Assembly: GCF_016862455.1 (NCBI RefSeq)
Contig: NZ_BOMZ01000082.1
Coordinates: 1 to 64,000 of the forward strand
From: Actinoplanes utahensis
Lineage (GTDB): Bacteria; Actinomycetota; Actinomycetes; Mycobacteriales; Micromonosporaceae
DNA length: 64,000 nucleotides
Reading direction: 5' to 3'
This document shows, in pieces, positions 26,205-34,532 of the stretch. The position numbers and the translations under genes were made by a program. Position 1 is the stretch's first letter, and every line of letters begins with the position of its first letter. Below the pieces are notes generated by a model. It was not told the origin of the DNA. It saw nothing but the letters and a program-made list of their open reading frames with translations, and made no database searches.

Positions 26205-26396
26205 CTCCGGTGATCAGAACTACCTGCCGTCGACGACGGCGACCTGCCGGCCGGCGCCGATCCCGCCCTGCTCGCCCGATATCTCATGACCGTGGCCAAC
26301 GGGATCGCCGTCCAGGCCGCCGGCGGAGCCGGCCGGGAGGAACTACAGCTGGTGGCCGACATGGCACTACAGGCGTGGCCCCCGGTAGGCCCCTGA
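26205..26396 (+). pseudogene. C-terminal fragment of a TetR family regulator
   Basis: The frame DGDLPAGADPALLARYLMTV continuing ANGIAVQAAGGAGREELQLV and ending WPPVGP is the last helices of a TetR ligand-binding domain. The HTH and start are missing. Together with the SDR tail just upstream on the other strand, it suggests a deletion that removed the N-terminal halves of a divergent TetR/SDR pair. Confidence 0.65.
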
Positions 26397-26465
26397 CCGC
26401 GGCACGTCCAACGTGCCCCGATCGTGCCCATCGGCTCGCCGGCCGGCTCAGGCCGCTGTCGAGCG

Positions 26466-27602
26466 TCAGGCCGCGCCGGCCTCGGGCAGGGTCCGGGTGT
26501 CCACTCCGGCCCGCCGGTTCATCGCCGCGTACAGGCGGTGCCGGTGAGCCAGCGACGGCGCGGCCGGGCGCGGATCGCGGATCCTCCGGCGGCCCAGCCT
26601 CTCCCACGAGCGTTCCGGGCAGTCGCCGCGCCGGCTGCGGAAATCGGTGTACGGCACCGGAGTCAGCTCCAGTGAGAGCCACGCGTCCGTGGTCAGCACC
26701 CGGTGCCATTCAGCGAGGGTGAGCCGCAGCTGCTGCTCGGGCCGCGCCGGTTCGCCGGCGGTCGTGACGGTCAGGACGGTCGCGTGGCCGGCGGCCCGGT
26801 CCCACACGACGACCGGCCGGTCCTTGTGGTTGCCGTCCTCGTCGACGATCACCGCGTTCCAGACCTCGCCCGGTTCCGGCGGCCAGCTCGCGATGCCCGG
26901 CGGCAACGGCCAGGACGGTGGGCCCCGGCGCAGCCACTTCCGCAGCCGCAGGCCGCCGAGCAGCAGCGCGAACACTCCGGCCGCGGCGATCGCGCCGATC
27001 AGCAGGGTCTCGGCGAGCCGCCAGAGGCCGGGAGCCCGCAGGTCGAACGGCCCGTGCAGCCACGCCCCGGCGACGGCGATCGCGAGCAGGATCGTGCCGT
27101 CGCGGAGCAGCAGCACCGGCCAGTAGCCGGTGTCGACCACCCGCCAGCAGGCCAGGAAGCCGGCGGTCGCGATCAGCGAGACGAGCCAGATCCGCGGAAG
27201 CTGCGAGCGCAGGGGTACGTCCGGGGCCGCGGCCGCCCGGGTCGCACCGGCCACGATCAGCAGCAGCAGCGCGGCCCGCCCGGCGATCCACAGGTGCCAC
27301 GGCTTCCACCAGGGCGGGCTGATCCGCCGGACCAGTGCGAACGCCACCAGCGGCGCCGGGACCAGAATGGCCGCGGCCAGCGCCCAGTCGCCGAACAGCT
27401 CGACCCGGTCCGGCTCGGCCAGCAGCGCCGCCGGTTCCGGCAGCGGCAGCGATCCGATCAGGACGGTGAGCGGCGCGCCCAGGCCCGCCCACCCGTACCG
27501 GCGGGGCCTGCGGAACTTCTGATGCACGAAGAACCGGTTCCCCGGCCCGGACGTGACCAGCGCCATCAGCAGGACCGATCCGAGCACCACGACCCGCAGC
27601 AT
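26466..27602 (-). CDS. Polytopic membrane protein with C-terminal MazF/PemK-like soluble domain
   Basis: About 378 residues. Six or seven hydrophobic helices occupy residues 1-245 (for example DWALAAAILVPAPLVAFALV and LAETLLIGAIAAAGVFALLL). The cytoplasmic tail then reads PGEVWNAVIVDEDGNHKDRP and VVVWDRAAGHATVLTVTTAG. The G-E/D-V/I-W ... R-P-V-V-V pattern resembles the first strands of the PemK/MazF fold. The domain likeness is my reading by eye and is not certain. ATG 27602 is preceded by GGGGGAA. No partner antitoxin gene is obvious. Confidence 0.6.
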   Translation of the reverse strand: MLRVVVLGSVLLMALVTSGPGNRFFVHQKFRRPRRYGWAGLGAPLTVLIGSLPLPEPAALLAEPDRVELFGDWALAAAILVPAPLVAFALVRRISPPWWKPWHLWIAGRAALLLLIVAGATRAAAAPDVPLRSQLPRIWLVSLIATAGFLACWRVVDTGYWPVLLLRDGTILLAIAVAGAWLHGPFDLRAPGLWRLAETLLIGAIAAAGVFALLLGGLRLRKWLRRGPPSWPLPPGIASWPPEPGEVWNAVIVDEDGNHKDRPVVVWDRAAGHATVLTVTTAGEPARPEQQLRLTLAEWHRVLTTDAWLSLELTPVPYTDFRSRRGDCPERSWERLGRRRIRDPRPAAPSLAHRHRLYAAMNRRAGVDTRTLPEAGAA

Positions 27603-27907
27603 GCGTTCCCCCGTCGTTCGATCGACGGTCGATGCTGCTGGCGGCGTGACGGTGTCCGTCGCACAGCCGGTCCGGGCCGTACCCCCATCGAGGCAGTCCG
27701 CCACCTCCGGTGTGTGTATCGGAGCCGAACTCGGCACACCGCAATGGACGGGACTTTGCTGTCGGCGGCTCGGATGCTCCGTGTGGGGCCGCTTCGGCCC
27801 GGAGGCCGCGAGGAAGACCGTGCGGGTACGCCTGCCGCGCGCCGACTCATGGGAACGGCCATGGTTCTGCGGGACGGGGTGGCCCGTACCAGATGGGGGT
27901 CTCGGTC
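27603..27907. other. Gene-free stretch
   Basis: About 300 bases between the membrane protein start and the next minus-strand gene. No frame shows codon bias or a recognisable product. It may hold the promoter of the membrane protein gene; otherwise I see nothing in it. Confidence 0.5.
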
Positions 27908-28237
27908 TCAATCGATCGGCGGGCCCAGCCGCAGGATGCGCCGCGCACGCCGGCGGTCCAGCCACCGCGGCTCGGGGGCGTCGACCGGGTCGCCGGCGCT
28001 CGCCATCTCGATCACCAGGGTCAGCCAGAAGCCGATGGCGCTGAGGATGTTGCGCAGCCGGCCGGGTTCGGGAGCGCCGACCGGCAGGACCGTTTCCGCC
28101 CACCGCCAGGCCACCCACGCCACCTCCGGGTCAGGATGCCGGCGGCGGGAACGGCTCAGCGACACGACCTCCTTGCGGGTGGCGGCGGGAAGCTGCCACC
28201 ACTGTCGCAACAGGGCGAGGCGGGTCTCGTTGTTCAT
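27908..28237 (-). CDS. Hypothetical basic protein
   Basis: About 109 residues starting MNNETRLALLRQWWQLPAAT. It is rich in Arg and Trp (two WA/WW clusters) and has one moderately hydrophobic stretch (LSAIGFWLTLVIEMASAG) near residue 70. I do not recognise a family. ATG 28237 is chosen over ATG 28246. It lies 15 bases downstream of the AbiEii-like gene on the same strand and may be its third operon member. Confidence 0.55.
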   Translation of the reverse strand: MNNETRLALLRQWWQLPAATRKEVVSLSRSRRRHPDPEVAWVAWRWAETVLPVGAPEPGRLRNILSAIGFWLTLVIEMASAGDPVDAPEPRWLDRRRARRILRLGPPID

Positions 28238-28252
28238 GGCGAGCATTGTGCT

Positions 28253-28894
28253 TCATGCCCGCGGCCAGCCGGCCAGGCGGGCGCGGAGAACGTCGATGGC
28301 TTGCCGGTCCAGGCCGTAGAGCAGGAACCTCGCATCGTCGAGGCGGTCCAGGTAGCGGCCGGCGTCGGCGATGTCCTCCGGGTCGAGCGCCGGATCGGCG
28401 GCGTGCGCGAGTTCGAGGACCCGGTCCAGCGGATAGCGCTCCAGGGCGGCGGCGACGTCGATGTAGTCGCGGACCTCGCGCCGGTTGACCAGTGCGGCGA
28501 CCTTCGTGGCGACCAGATCGTCCAGGTGCATGACCGGACCGAAATCCATCACCACCGGGGCGCGGTGCCGGTCCAGGCGGCACAGGGTCAGGCGCAGCGC
28601 CCGGTGTTCGCCGGCGACCAGGAACTCCTGGATGTCGGCGTCCATCCCCTCGAACAGCTCGTCACCCTCCTCACGGACCACCCGGTACCCGGCGGCGGTC
28701 AGCGCGGAGGTCACCTCCCCGGCCGCGGCGGCCACCCCACCGGCGGTGTCGGTGAACAGGTCCAGGTCCTCGGTCGGGCGCGACACCAGGCCGTTGACCA
28801 GCCAGGCCACCCCGCCACCGAGCACGAAGCCGTGCTTGTCGGCGACGGCCAGAGCGATCCGGGCGATGTCGCGGTAGAAATCGTCGACGCTCAC
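28253..28894 (-). CDS. AbiEii-like nucleotidyltransferase
   Basis: A 213-residue protein with the minimal nucleotidyltransferase core: GGGVAWLVNGLVSRPTEDLD followed by LFTD, matching the GG/GS ... DxD metal-binding motif of AbiEii/AbiGii toxins. A third acidic residue may lie in VVMDFGPVMHLDDLVATKVAAL. The C-terminus is helical. AbiEii proteins of type IV toxin-antitoxin or phage-abortive systems transfer nucleotides to tRNA. The start overlaps the stop of the upstream 112-residue gene, giving a coupled pair. Confidence 0.8.
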   Translation of the reverse strand: MSVDDFYRDIARIALAVADKHGFVLGGGVAWLVNGLVSRPTEDLDLFTDTAGGVAAAAGEVTSALTAAGYRVVREEGDELFEGMDADIQEFLVAGEHRALRLTLCRLDRHRAPVVMDFGPVMHLDDLVATKVAALVNRREVRDYIDVAAALERYPLDRVLELAHAADPALDPEDIADAGRYLDRLDDARFLLYGLDRQAIDVLRARLAGWPRA

Positions 28895-29229
28895 CCGGCG
28901 CGTTTCCGCAGGCGGGGGTGACGGGCCTCCCAGGCGGCGCGGACACCGCGGGGCAGGTTGAGCTCCGGCCAGACGCGGGCCAGGACGGCGCCGTTCAGGT
29001 AGGCCCGGAGCTCCTCGGCGCGGATCGCCTCGCGCAGCACGTTCTCATACATCCACAGCAGCATCGTGTGCTGGCTCAGATCGAAGGCGCACTGCGGCTG
29101 CCACCACAGGCGCAACGGCAGCTCGACCAGGCCGGTGGTGGGGCCGCGCAGCTCGCCCAGGGTGCCCGCCACGACCACGGGCCGGTGCGGCCGGGCGAGG
29201 TGGGTGACGGGGGCGGTGCTCACGGTCAT
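28891..29229 (-). CDS. Uncharacterised partner of the AbiEii-like gene
   Basis: A 112-residue soluble protein: an N-terminal segment with TTGLVELPLRLWWQP, then a helical part (TMLLWMYENVLREAIRAEEL) and an arginine-rich end. It does not look like AbiEi, the usual antitoxin with a winged helix. Its stop overlaps the nucleotidyltransferase ATG, so expression is coupled in toxin-antitoxin fashion. TAGGCT six bases before ATG 29229 marks a leaderless promoter. Confidence 0.78.
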   Translation of the reverse strand: MTVSTAPVTHLARPHRPVVVAGTLGELRGPTTGLVELPLRLWWQPQCAFDLSQHTMLLWMYENVLREAIRAEELRAYLNGAVLARVWPELNLPRGVRAAWEARHPRLRKRAG

Positions 29230-29300
29230 GTCATCAGCCTAAACCGACACACCGTACCGAAGGCAAACGCCTAGAGTCCTAGGCCGGTCCAGCGGGTGTG

Positions 29301-29627
29301 TCAGGTGAGGTAGCAGGCGGAACGGCACATCGGGCAGAAAGCGTGCTTCGCCGTCGAAGTCACCTCGAAACCGCACCGGCGGCAGCTGCCGATACGGGTC
29401 AGGCCCTCCTCCGAGGCCGGATCGTCGCCGGGCCAGGCCACCACCTCCATCGTCAGCCCCGGCACCTCGGCGTTGGCGGTGACGGCGGCGAGCACCAGCG
29501 CGGTCCGGCTGCCGGGAAACCCCTCGTCGCGTTCCGGCAGCACCCGCCCCAGCACGTCCAGCAGCACCGGCATCGGCAGGGCCCGCAGCTCGGCGGCGAG
29601 CCGTTCCGGGACGGCGTCATCGGTCAT
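29301..29627 (-). CDS. Small protein with C-terminal zinc ribbon
   Basis: 108 residues. The N-terminal two thirds are soluble and acidic. The end reads CRRCGFEVTSTAKHAFCPMC, a four-cysteine zinc ribbon (C-x2-C ... C-x2-C). Function unknown. ATG 29627 is preferred to an upstream ATG at 29651 because TACCGT lies seven bases ahead of it. It is divergent from the gene at 29684, with 56 bp between the starts. Confidence 0.75.
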   Translation of the reverse strand: MTDDAVPERLAAELRALPMPVLLDVLGRVLPERDEGFPGSRTALVLAAVTANAEVPGLTMEVVAWPGDDPASEEGLTRIGSCRRCGFEVTSTAKHAFCPMCRSACYLT

Positions 29628-29634
29628 GCCCGGC

Positions 29635-29676
29635 ACGGTATCGATGCTCATCGTGCTGGGGGAAGCCCGCTACCGT
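29635..29676. promoter_or_regulatory. Back-to-back leaderless promoters
   Basis: ACGGTA at 29635-29640 (TACCGT on the minus strand) and TACCGT at 29671-29676 each sit seven bases before a start codon, at 29627 (-) and 29684 (+). The two genes therefore share one short control region. Confidence 0.65.
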
Positions 29677-29683
29677 AGCGATC

Positions 29684-30025
29684 ATGACGGAGACCCCCGC
29701 GCAGCGGCGCTACCGTGACGACGCCCGACTGCTGGCCGGGATCGGCGAGCAGGTGGCCGCCCAGACCGGGCCGGTCACCGTGCGCCTGCCGCAGGAGGTC
29801 GCCGAGGCGGCCGTCCGGGCCTGGCAGCGCGACGAGACCGACCCGCCGGGGCCGGAGTCCGGAGAGCAGGCGTACGTGCGGGCCTTCGCGGCGTCGCTCG
29901 CCCTCATCGGCCTGGCGATCGACGAGGCGGACGGCGACGTCGTGGTGACCCTGGACCCGGCCCGGGCGGCCGCGGCGGTGTTCGCCCACGAGTGCGCCAC
30001 CGACGGCCTGCTCGATCGCTCCTGA
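29684..30025 (+). CDS. Conserved hypothetical soluble protein
   Basis: 113 residues, acidic and mostly helical, with TGPVTVRLPQEVAEAAVRAW and a final AAAAVFAHECATDGLLDRS. No family recognised. Start is fixed by TACCGT seven bases upstream (leaderless). A strong hairpin follows. Confidence 0.75.
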   Translation: MTETPAQRRYRDDARLLAGIGEQVAAQTGPVTVRLPQEVAEAAVRAWQRDETDPPGPESGEQAYVRAFAASLALIGLAIDEADGDVVVTLDPARAAAAVFAHECATDGLLDRS

Positions 30026-30027
30026 GC

Positions 30028-30060
30028 GAGGTCCGCCGCGAAGGCTTCGCGGCGGACCTC
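30028..30060. terminator. Bidirectional hairpin terminator
   Basis: A perfect 15-bp inverted repeat (30028-30042 with 30046-30060) with a GGC loop, between two convergent stops (30025 + and 30073 -). It can serve both genes. Confidence 0.85.
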
Positions 30061-30072
30061 CGGCGCGGGAGG

Positions 30073-30831
30073 TCAGGCCTGGGGCGTAGGAAGCACGATC
30101 AGCTGCCGCAGGTTGACGTGGCGCGGCCGGGACACGGTGTACGCGACCAGATCGGCCACGTCGCGCGCGCTCAGGGCCGGCAGCGCCTGGTACATCTCAC
30201 CCACCCGCCCGTGGATGTCCGGATTGTCGATGTGCCCGCTCAGTTCGGTGTCGGTGAGGCCGGGCTCGATGTTGGTGACCCGGACCATCTCCGCGCCGAG
30301 CTCCGGGCGCAGCGCCGTGGACAGCTGGGTCACCCCGGCCTTCGTCGCCGCGTAGACGGCGAAGGCCGGGAACGGGACGTGCGCGGCGATGGAGGAGACG
30401 TTCACCAGGTCAGCGGGCCGGCCCTCGGCGGCGGCGGCACGCAACCCCGGCAGGAACTCCCGGATGATGCGGAGCGTACCCGTCAGATTGGTGTCGATCA
30501 TGCGGGTCCACTCGTCTTCACGGCCGTCGCCGATCGGGTTCGGCAGCATCACCCCGGCCGCGTTGACGACCAGGTCCGCGGGGCCGAACGCGGCGGTGAC
30601 CCGGTCGGCGGCGGAGCGTACCGAAGCCGGATCGGTGATGTCCACCGGAACCGCCAGCGCCACGCCCCCGGCTGCCTCGATCTTCGCGGCGACGTCGTCG
30701 AGGCGATCCCGGCGGCGCGACAACAGGGCGACCCGGGCGCCGGCGGCGGCGAGGAGTTCGGCGGTGGCGGCGCCGATGCCACTGGCCGCCCCGGTGATGA
30801 CGGCGGTGCGGTTCTGCAGTTCGTAGGTCAT
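30073..30831 (-). CDS. Short-chain dehydrogenase/reductase
   Basis: A 252-residue NAD(P)-dependent oxidoreductase. Cofactor motif TGAASGIG at residue 14, NAAG near 90, catalytic Ser in VNVSSIAAH and Tyr-x3-Lys in YAATKAG. RR after the second strand favours NADP(H). Substrate unknown. It is divergent from an XRE-type regulator, a common arrangement in which the regulator controls the dehydrogenase. Confidence 0.92.
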   Translation of the reverse strand: MTYELQNRTAVITGAASGIGAATAELLAAAGARVALLSRRRDRLDDVAAKIEAAGGVALAVPVDITDPASVRSAADRVTAAFGPADLVVNAAGVMLPNPIGDGREDEWTRMIDTNLTGTLRIIREFLPGLRAAAAEGRPADLVNVSSIAAHVPFPAFAVYAATKAGVTQLSTALRPELGAEMVRVTNIEPGLTDTELSGHIDNPDIHGRVGEMYQALPALSARDVADLVAYTVSRPRHVNLRQLIVLPTPQA

Positions 30832-30935
30832 GCCGATCAGCGTCGCCGGATTCGCGATGGTCAGGCAGAGGCCTGTCGGTACCTGGGTCTGACAGAACCA
30901 GGATGCGGATTCCGGCGGGGGGCAGAATGGCGGGC

Positions 30936-31781
30936 ATGACTGCGTCGGAGACCGACATCGGAACGTTCCTGCGGGCCCGGCGGGCCGCCATCCGGCCGGA
31001 GCAGGTGGGTCTGCCCGCGCTGGGCCGGCGGCGGGTGCCCGGTCTGCGCCGCGAGGAACTGGCGCAACTCGCCGGAGTCAGCCCCGACTACTACATCCGC
31101 CTGGAACAGGGCCGCAGCCGTAACGTGTCGGACGCGGTGCTGCACTCCGTCGCCCGAGTCCTCGGCCTCGACCGGACCGAGATGGAGCACCTGCACAACC
31201 TGGCTCGTCCCCGCGCCACCGGATGCGCGCTGCGGCGGGTCCGTCCCGGAGTGCAGGCGCTGCTGGACATGATGGAGACGGTGCCGGCGTTCGTGCTCGG
31301 CCGGCGCCTCGACGTGCTGGCCTGGAACGCGCTCGGTGACGCCGTCAACGGGTTCAGCTCCTGGCCGGCCGCCCGCCGCAACATCATCCAGCAGGTCTTC
31401 TTCGACCCGGCGGCGCGGACGTTGTACCCACAGTGGGAGACGGTGGCCGCCGAGTCCGTCGCGCACCTGCAACTCGACGCGGGACGGCATCCCGGCGACC
31501 CGTTGCTGGCCGCCATGGTCGGCGAGCTGACGATCGGCAGCCCCGAGTTCGCGCGGATGTGGGCGGCCCAGCGGGTGCGGGAGAAGTCCTCCGGGGTCAA
31601 GGTGCTGCACCACCCGCTGGTCGGCGAGATGGAGTTCGGGTACGAGACCCTCGCCGTGGCCGGTGAGCCCGACCAGGCGCTGGTGACCTACACCGCCGCG
31701 CCGGGCAGCCCGGCCCACGAAGCGTTGCGCCTGCTGTCCAGCTGGAACGCCCCGGCCCCCATCCGCACGACCACCCCGTGA
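30936..31781 (+). CDS. XRE-type HTH regulator with MmyB-like ligand domain
   Basis: A 281-residue regulator. The N-terminal HTH includes RRRVPGLRREELAQLAGVSP and DYYIRLEQGRSRNVSDAVL, the hallmark of the MmyB-type family. The C-terminal domain (VLGRRLDVLAWNALGDAVNG ... FDPAARTLYPQWE) is PAS-like and may bind a fatty acid. CAGAAT seven bases before ATG 30936 suggests a leaderless start; an earlier in-frame start at 30903 is less likely. It probably regulates the divergent dehydrogenase. Confidence 0.9.
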   Translation: MTASETDIGTFLRARRAAIRPEQVGLPALGRRRVPGLRREELAQLAGVSPDYYIRLEQGRSRNVSDAVLHSVARVLGLDRTEMEHLHNLARPRATGCALRRVRPGVQALLDMMETVPAFVLGRRLDVLAWNALGDAVNGFSSWPAARRNIIQQVFFDPAARTLYPQWETVAAESVAHLQLDAGRHPGDPLLAAMVGELTIGSPEFARMWAAQRVREKSSGVKVLHHPLVGEMEFGYETLAVAGEPDQALVTYTAAPGSPAHEALRLLSSWNAPAPIRTTTP

Positions 31782-31848
31782 CGCTGTCGTCCCATGGCGG
31801 GCCGGCCCCTGCGTGGTGCGACGGGGGTCGATGGCGCAAGATTCTCTG

Positions 31849-32310
31849 ATGCGTTTCAAGATCATTATTGCGGGCCTCGCCGTCGGGACTCTCGGGGCCG
31901 GTTGCGGCGCGGCCGATGACGCCACGGGTCCGGCAGCCGTACCGCCGTCGGTGACAGGGCCGTCGAGCAGCGCTCCGCAGCCGTCCGCGCCGGCGACGTC
32001 GGCGAGTTCCGGGGACGAGCTCAGGATTGCGGTGCAGGCCTACAGCGATGCCTTCCTCACCGGGGACGCGAAGACGGCGTACGGATTGCTGTCCGAGCGG
32101 TGCCGCAAGCGGATGTCCCCGGCGGAGTTCACCGGCATCGTCGAAGCGGCCGGGAAGATGTACGGCAGCGCCCTCCCGCTGGCGACCTACTCCGCCAAGG
32201 TGTCCGACGACCTGGCCCGCGTCACCTACACCTACGCGATCAAGGCGATCAACCAGGAGGCCGAGCCCTGGACCCGCGAGGACGGACGCTGGCACCAGGA
32301 CGACTGCTGA
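31849..32310 (+). CDS. Lipoprotein with NTF2/DUF4878-like domain
   Basis: A 153-residue exported lipoprotein. The leader MRFKIIIAGLAVGTLGAGC ends in a lipobox cysteine at residue 19. A Ser/Pro/Ala linker follows to about residue 55. The final 95 residues (AVQAYSDAFLTGDAKTAYGL ... VTYTYAIKAINQEAEPWTRE) resemble NTF2-like or DUF4878-type domains common in actinomycete lipoproteins. ATG 31849 is chosen from the leader. Function unknown. Confidence 0.75.
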   Translation: MRFKIIIAGLAVGTLGAGCGAADDATGPAAVPPSVTGPSSSAPQPSAPATSASSGDELRIAVQAYSDAFLTGDAKTAYGLLSERCRKRMSPAEFTGIVEAAGKMYGSALPLATYSAKVSDDLARVTYTYAIKAINQEAEPWTREDGRWHQDDC

Positions 32311-32322
32311 CCCCGGGCACCG

Positions 32323-32711
32323 TCACTGCTCGTATGTGGCGAAGGGGTGGTCGAAAGAAGTGGGGCAGCGAAGGACGTACAGGTCCCAGCCGCGTCCGAT
32401 CTGAATCTGTGGGGGATTGCCGAAGCCGCCCGCGGGCTCCTCGACCGGCCGCCAGCTGTCGTGGTTGTACCACTCACCGGACGCCACGGTGAGCAGCGGG
32501 ACCATCGTGACCCCGCATTCCGCGCAGTCGGCCGTCTCTCGCCCACTGACCGGGAAGGCCGCGTGACCACCCACTTTCCATCCCACCGTGAGCGACAGAT
32601 CGTCTGCGTAGTCGGCCCCGTCCGGCTCCCATGCCTCGATCCGTTCGCTCAGGTCGGCTCCGGGAAGATCGACGTGACATCGAGCGGCCGGGGTGGCGTG
32701 GTGCGGGTCAT
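32323..32711 (-). pseudogene. Internally deleted and frameshifted conserved protein
   Basis: From ATG 32711 the frame reads MTRTTPPRPLDVTSIFPEPT and then meets a stop. The remainder (DLSLTVGWKVGGHAAFPVSG, CAECG, LLTVASGEWY, ending YVLRCPTSFDHPFATYEQ) is in a different frame and ends at 32323. The two halves fit the start and the end of one type of uncharacterised actinobacterial protein with a CxxC motif, with the middle missing. Confidence 0.6.
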
Positions 32712-32720
32712 CGGCGACCG

Positions 32721-32885
32721 TCAGCCTTCCCAGTCGAGCTGGTGGTCGGGGACGCCGGCGGCGTGCCCTCCTGGTCGAGGCGGTAGACGCGGGTGAGCCG
32801 GACACCCGGCGGGGCGAACACGGCGCCGGGGCGGAGACCGTCGCCGATCAGCGTTCCGGTGGCGGGCAGGGGTGGGTCCTTCCGG
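32721..32885 (-). pseudogene. C-terminal remnant of another protein
   Basis: One frame reads GTLIGDGLRPGAVFAPPGVR and LTRVYRLDQEGTPP; the natural ending DHQLDWEG with a stop at 32721 is in a neighbouring frame. No start is present. It fills the gap between the deleted gene and the pentapeptide gene. Confidence 0.45.
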
Positions 32886-32887
32886 AG

Positions 32888-33469
32888 TCAGGCGTCGCGG
32901 ATCTGCAGGCCCAGGGACATCGCGAGGACGACGGCCTGGTCGGCGGTGATCACGGCGTCGCGCAGCTCGATGCTTCGCGGGTCGAAGGCGTGCAGGTCGG
33001 TGCCGCGCAGGTCGCAGCCGGTGAAGTCGGCGCCGGTGAGCTGGGCGGCGGACAGGTCCAGGCCGCGCATCGTGCCGTTGCGGCAGCGGACCCCGGTCAG
33101 GTCGGCCTCACGCATGCGCACCCCGGTGAAGGTGGCGCTGCCCAGGTCGGCCCGGGTCAGCGTGACGAACGACCAGTCACCACCGTCGACCGTGGTCAGG
33201 TCGAAGGAGCAGCCCTCGAAACCGCTGCCCACCGCCTTGCAGTCGGTGAGCGTGGCGTCGAAGAGGTTGCAGTTGACGAAACGGCAGTTCAGATAGGCCA
33301 CGTCGACCTGCCGAGAGCAGTTGAACCGGGCGTCGCGGAAGACGCACCCGGAGAACTCGACGCCCTCCAGGTCGGTCTCGCACAGGTCGAGCCCGGAGAA
33401 CTGCACCTCCTCGTGCCGGCGCAGCTTTCCCGCGCCGGCGTCCCAGTCACGGGTGGTGAGCGTCTTCAC
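32888..33469 (-). CDS. Pentapeptide repeat protein
   Basis: A 193-residue protein built of A(D/N)LXX-type repeats: [74 protein letters not shown]. These form a right-handed quadrilateral beta-helix of about eight coils. Family members mimic DNA or act as scaffolds (for example Qnr/MfpA, which protect gyrase), but no specific target can be read here. The GTG start overlaps the stop of the aldo-keto reductase (GTGA), so translation is coupled. Confidence 0.9.
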   Translation of the reverse strand: MKTLTTRDWDAGAGKLRRHEEVQFSGLDLCETDLEGVEFSGCVFRDARFNCSRQVDVAYLNCRFVNCNLFDATLTDCKAVGSGFEGCSFDLTTVDGGDWSFVTLTRADLGSATFTGVRMREADLTGVRCRNGTMRGLDLSAAQLTGADFTGCDLRGTDLHAFDPRSIELRDAVITADQAVVLAMSLGLQIRDA

Positions 33470-34473
33470 GCCGGGCGCCGTGGGGAACGGGCCAGGTACG
33501 GATGCGGGTACGGCGCCTGCTGCTCCCCGGCGGCGGTCAGCTGTTCCAGGTGCTTGTCGCCGAGGGCCCAGCCGGTGGCGCCGAGGTTGTCGGTGAGCTG
33601 GTCGACGGTCCGGGCGCCGACGATCGGGGCGGTCACCCCGGGCCGCTGCAGCAGCCACCGCAACGCCACCTGCGCCGGGGTCCGGCCGGTCTCGTCGGCG
33701 ACGGCGATCAGCGTGTCGGTGACCGTCCAGGTCCGCTCGTCGACGCTGTTCTCCCAGTTGCCCAGCCACGGCTGCTGGTCGCCGTCCCACCGGGTGCCGG
33801 CCGGCGCCGCCGTCATGCCCCGCCGGTACTTGCCGGTCAGCCAGCCGCCGCGCATCGGCGACCACGGGATGATGCCGACCCCCTCGTTGCGGCACACGGG
33901 CACCAGCTCGTGCTCGATGTCCCGGTCGATCAGGTTGTAGAGCGGCTGCGCCGCCACGAACGGCTCCCACCCGCGGAACCGGGCGACGTCCACCGACTTC
34001 TGCAGCTGCCACGCGGCGTAGTTGCTGACCCCGAGATAGCGGACCAGACCGGTACGGACCAGCTGGTCCAGCGTCGACAGGGTCTCCTCGATCGGCGTCG
34101 ACTCGTCGAAACAGTGCAGCTGGTACAGGTCGATGTAGTCGGTGCCGAGCCGCCGCAGGCTGTCGTGCACCGCCGCGATCAGATGCTTGCGTGACGCCCC
34201 GTGATCGTTCGCCGCGTCGCCGGTGCCCCAGAACCCCTTCGTGGCCACCACCAGGGCGTCGCGCCGCCGCGACGGCAGCCAGCGGCCGATGATCTCCTCG
34301 GAGGCGCCGCCCCCGTACACGTCGGCGGTGTCGATGAAGTCACCCCCGGCCTCCACGTAGGCGTCGAGGATGGCGTGGGACGCCGCCTCGTCCGCCTCCT
34401 TGCCGAAGGTCATCGTCCCGAGGCAGAGCTCGCTCACCCGGAGCCCACTGTTCCCGACATACCGGTATTCCAT
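33466..34473 (-). CDS. Aldo/keto reductase
   Basis: A 335-residue NADPH-dependent (alpha/beta)8 oxidoreductase. The catalytic tetrad is visible: Asp and Tyr in [12 protein letters not shown], Lys in VVATKGFWG and His in DLYQLHCFD. The C-terminal cofactor segment is [23 protein letters not shown] 34473 ([19 protein letters not shown]) is the natural start; the frame is open further upstream but without family residues. It is followed by the coupled pentapeptide gene. Confidence 0.92.
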   Translation of the reverse strand: MEYRYVGNSGLRVSELCLGTMTFGKEADEAASHAILDAYVEAGGDFIDTADVYGGGASEEIIGRWLPSRRRDALVVATKGFWGTGDAANDHGASRKHLIAAVHDSLRRLGTDYIDLYQLHCFDESTPIEETLSTLDQLVRTGLVRYLGVSNYAAWQLQKSVDVARFRGWEPFVAAQPLYNLIDRDIEHELVPVCRNEGVGIIPWSPMRGGWLTGKYRRGMTAAPAGTRWDGDQQPWLGNWENSVDERTWTVTDTLIAVADETGRTPAQVALRWLLQRPGVTAPIVGARTVDQLTDNLGATGWALGDKHLEQLTAAGEQQAPYPHPYLARSPRRPA

Positions 34474-34532
34474 GAATCCGATCTTTGCAGTGGAACCGGG
34501 CCGCTGCCACCACGACGCGGTTCCGGAACACC

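Noticed and set aside
28253-29229. Classical AbiE (AbiEi-AbiEii) system
   Set aside because: The partner lacks the winged-helix AbiEi features, so I name only the nucleotidyltransferase as AbiEii-like.
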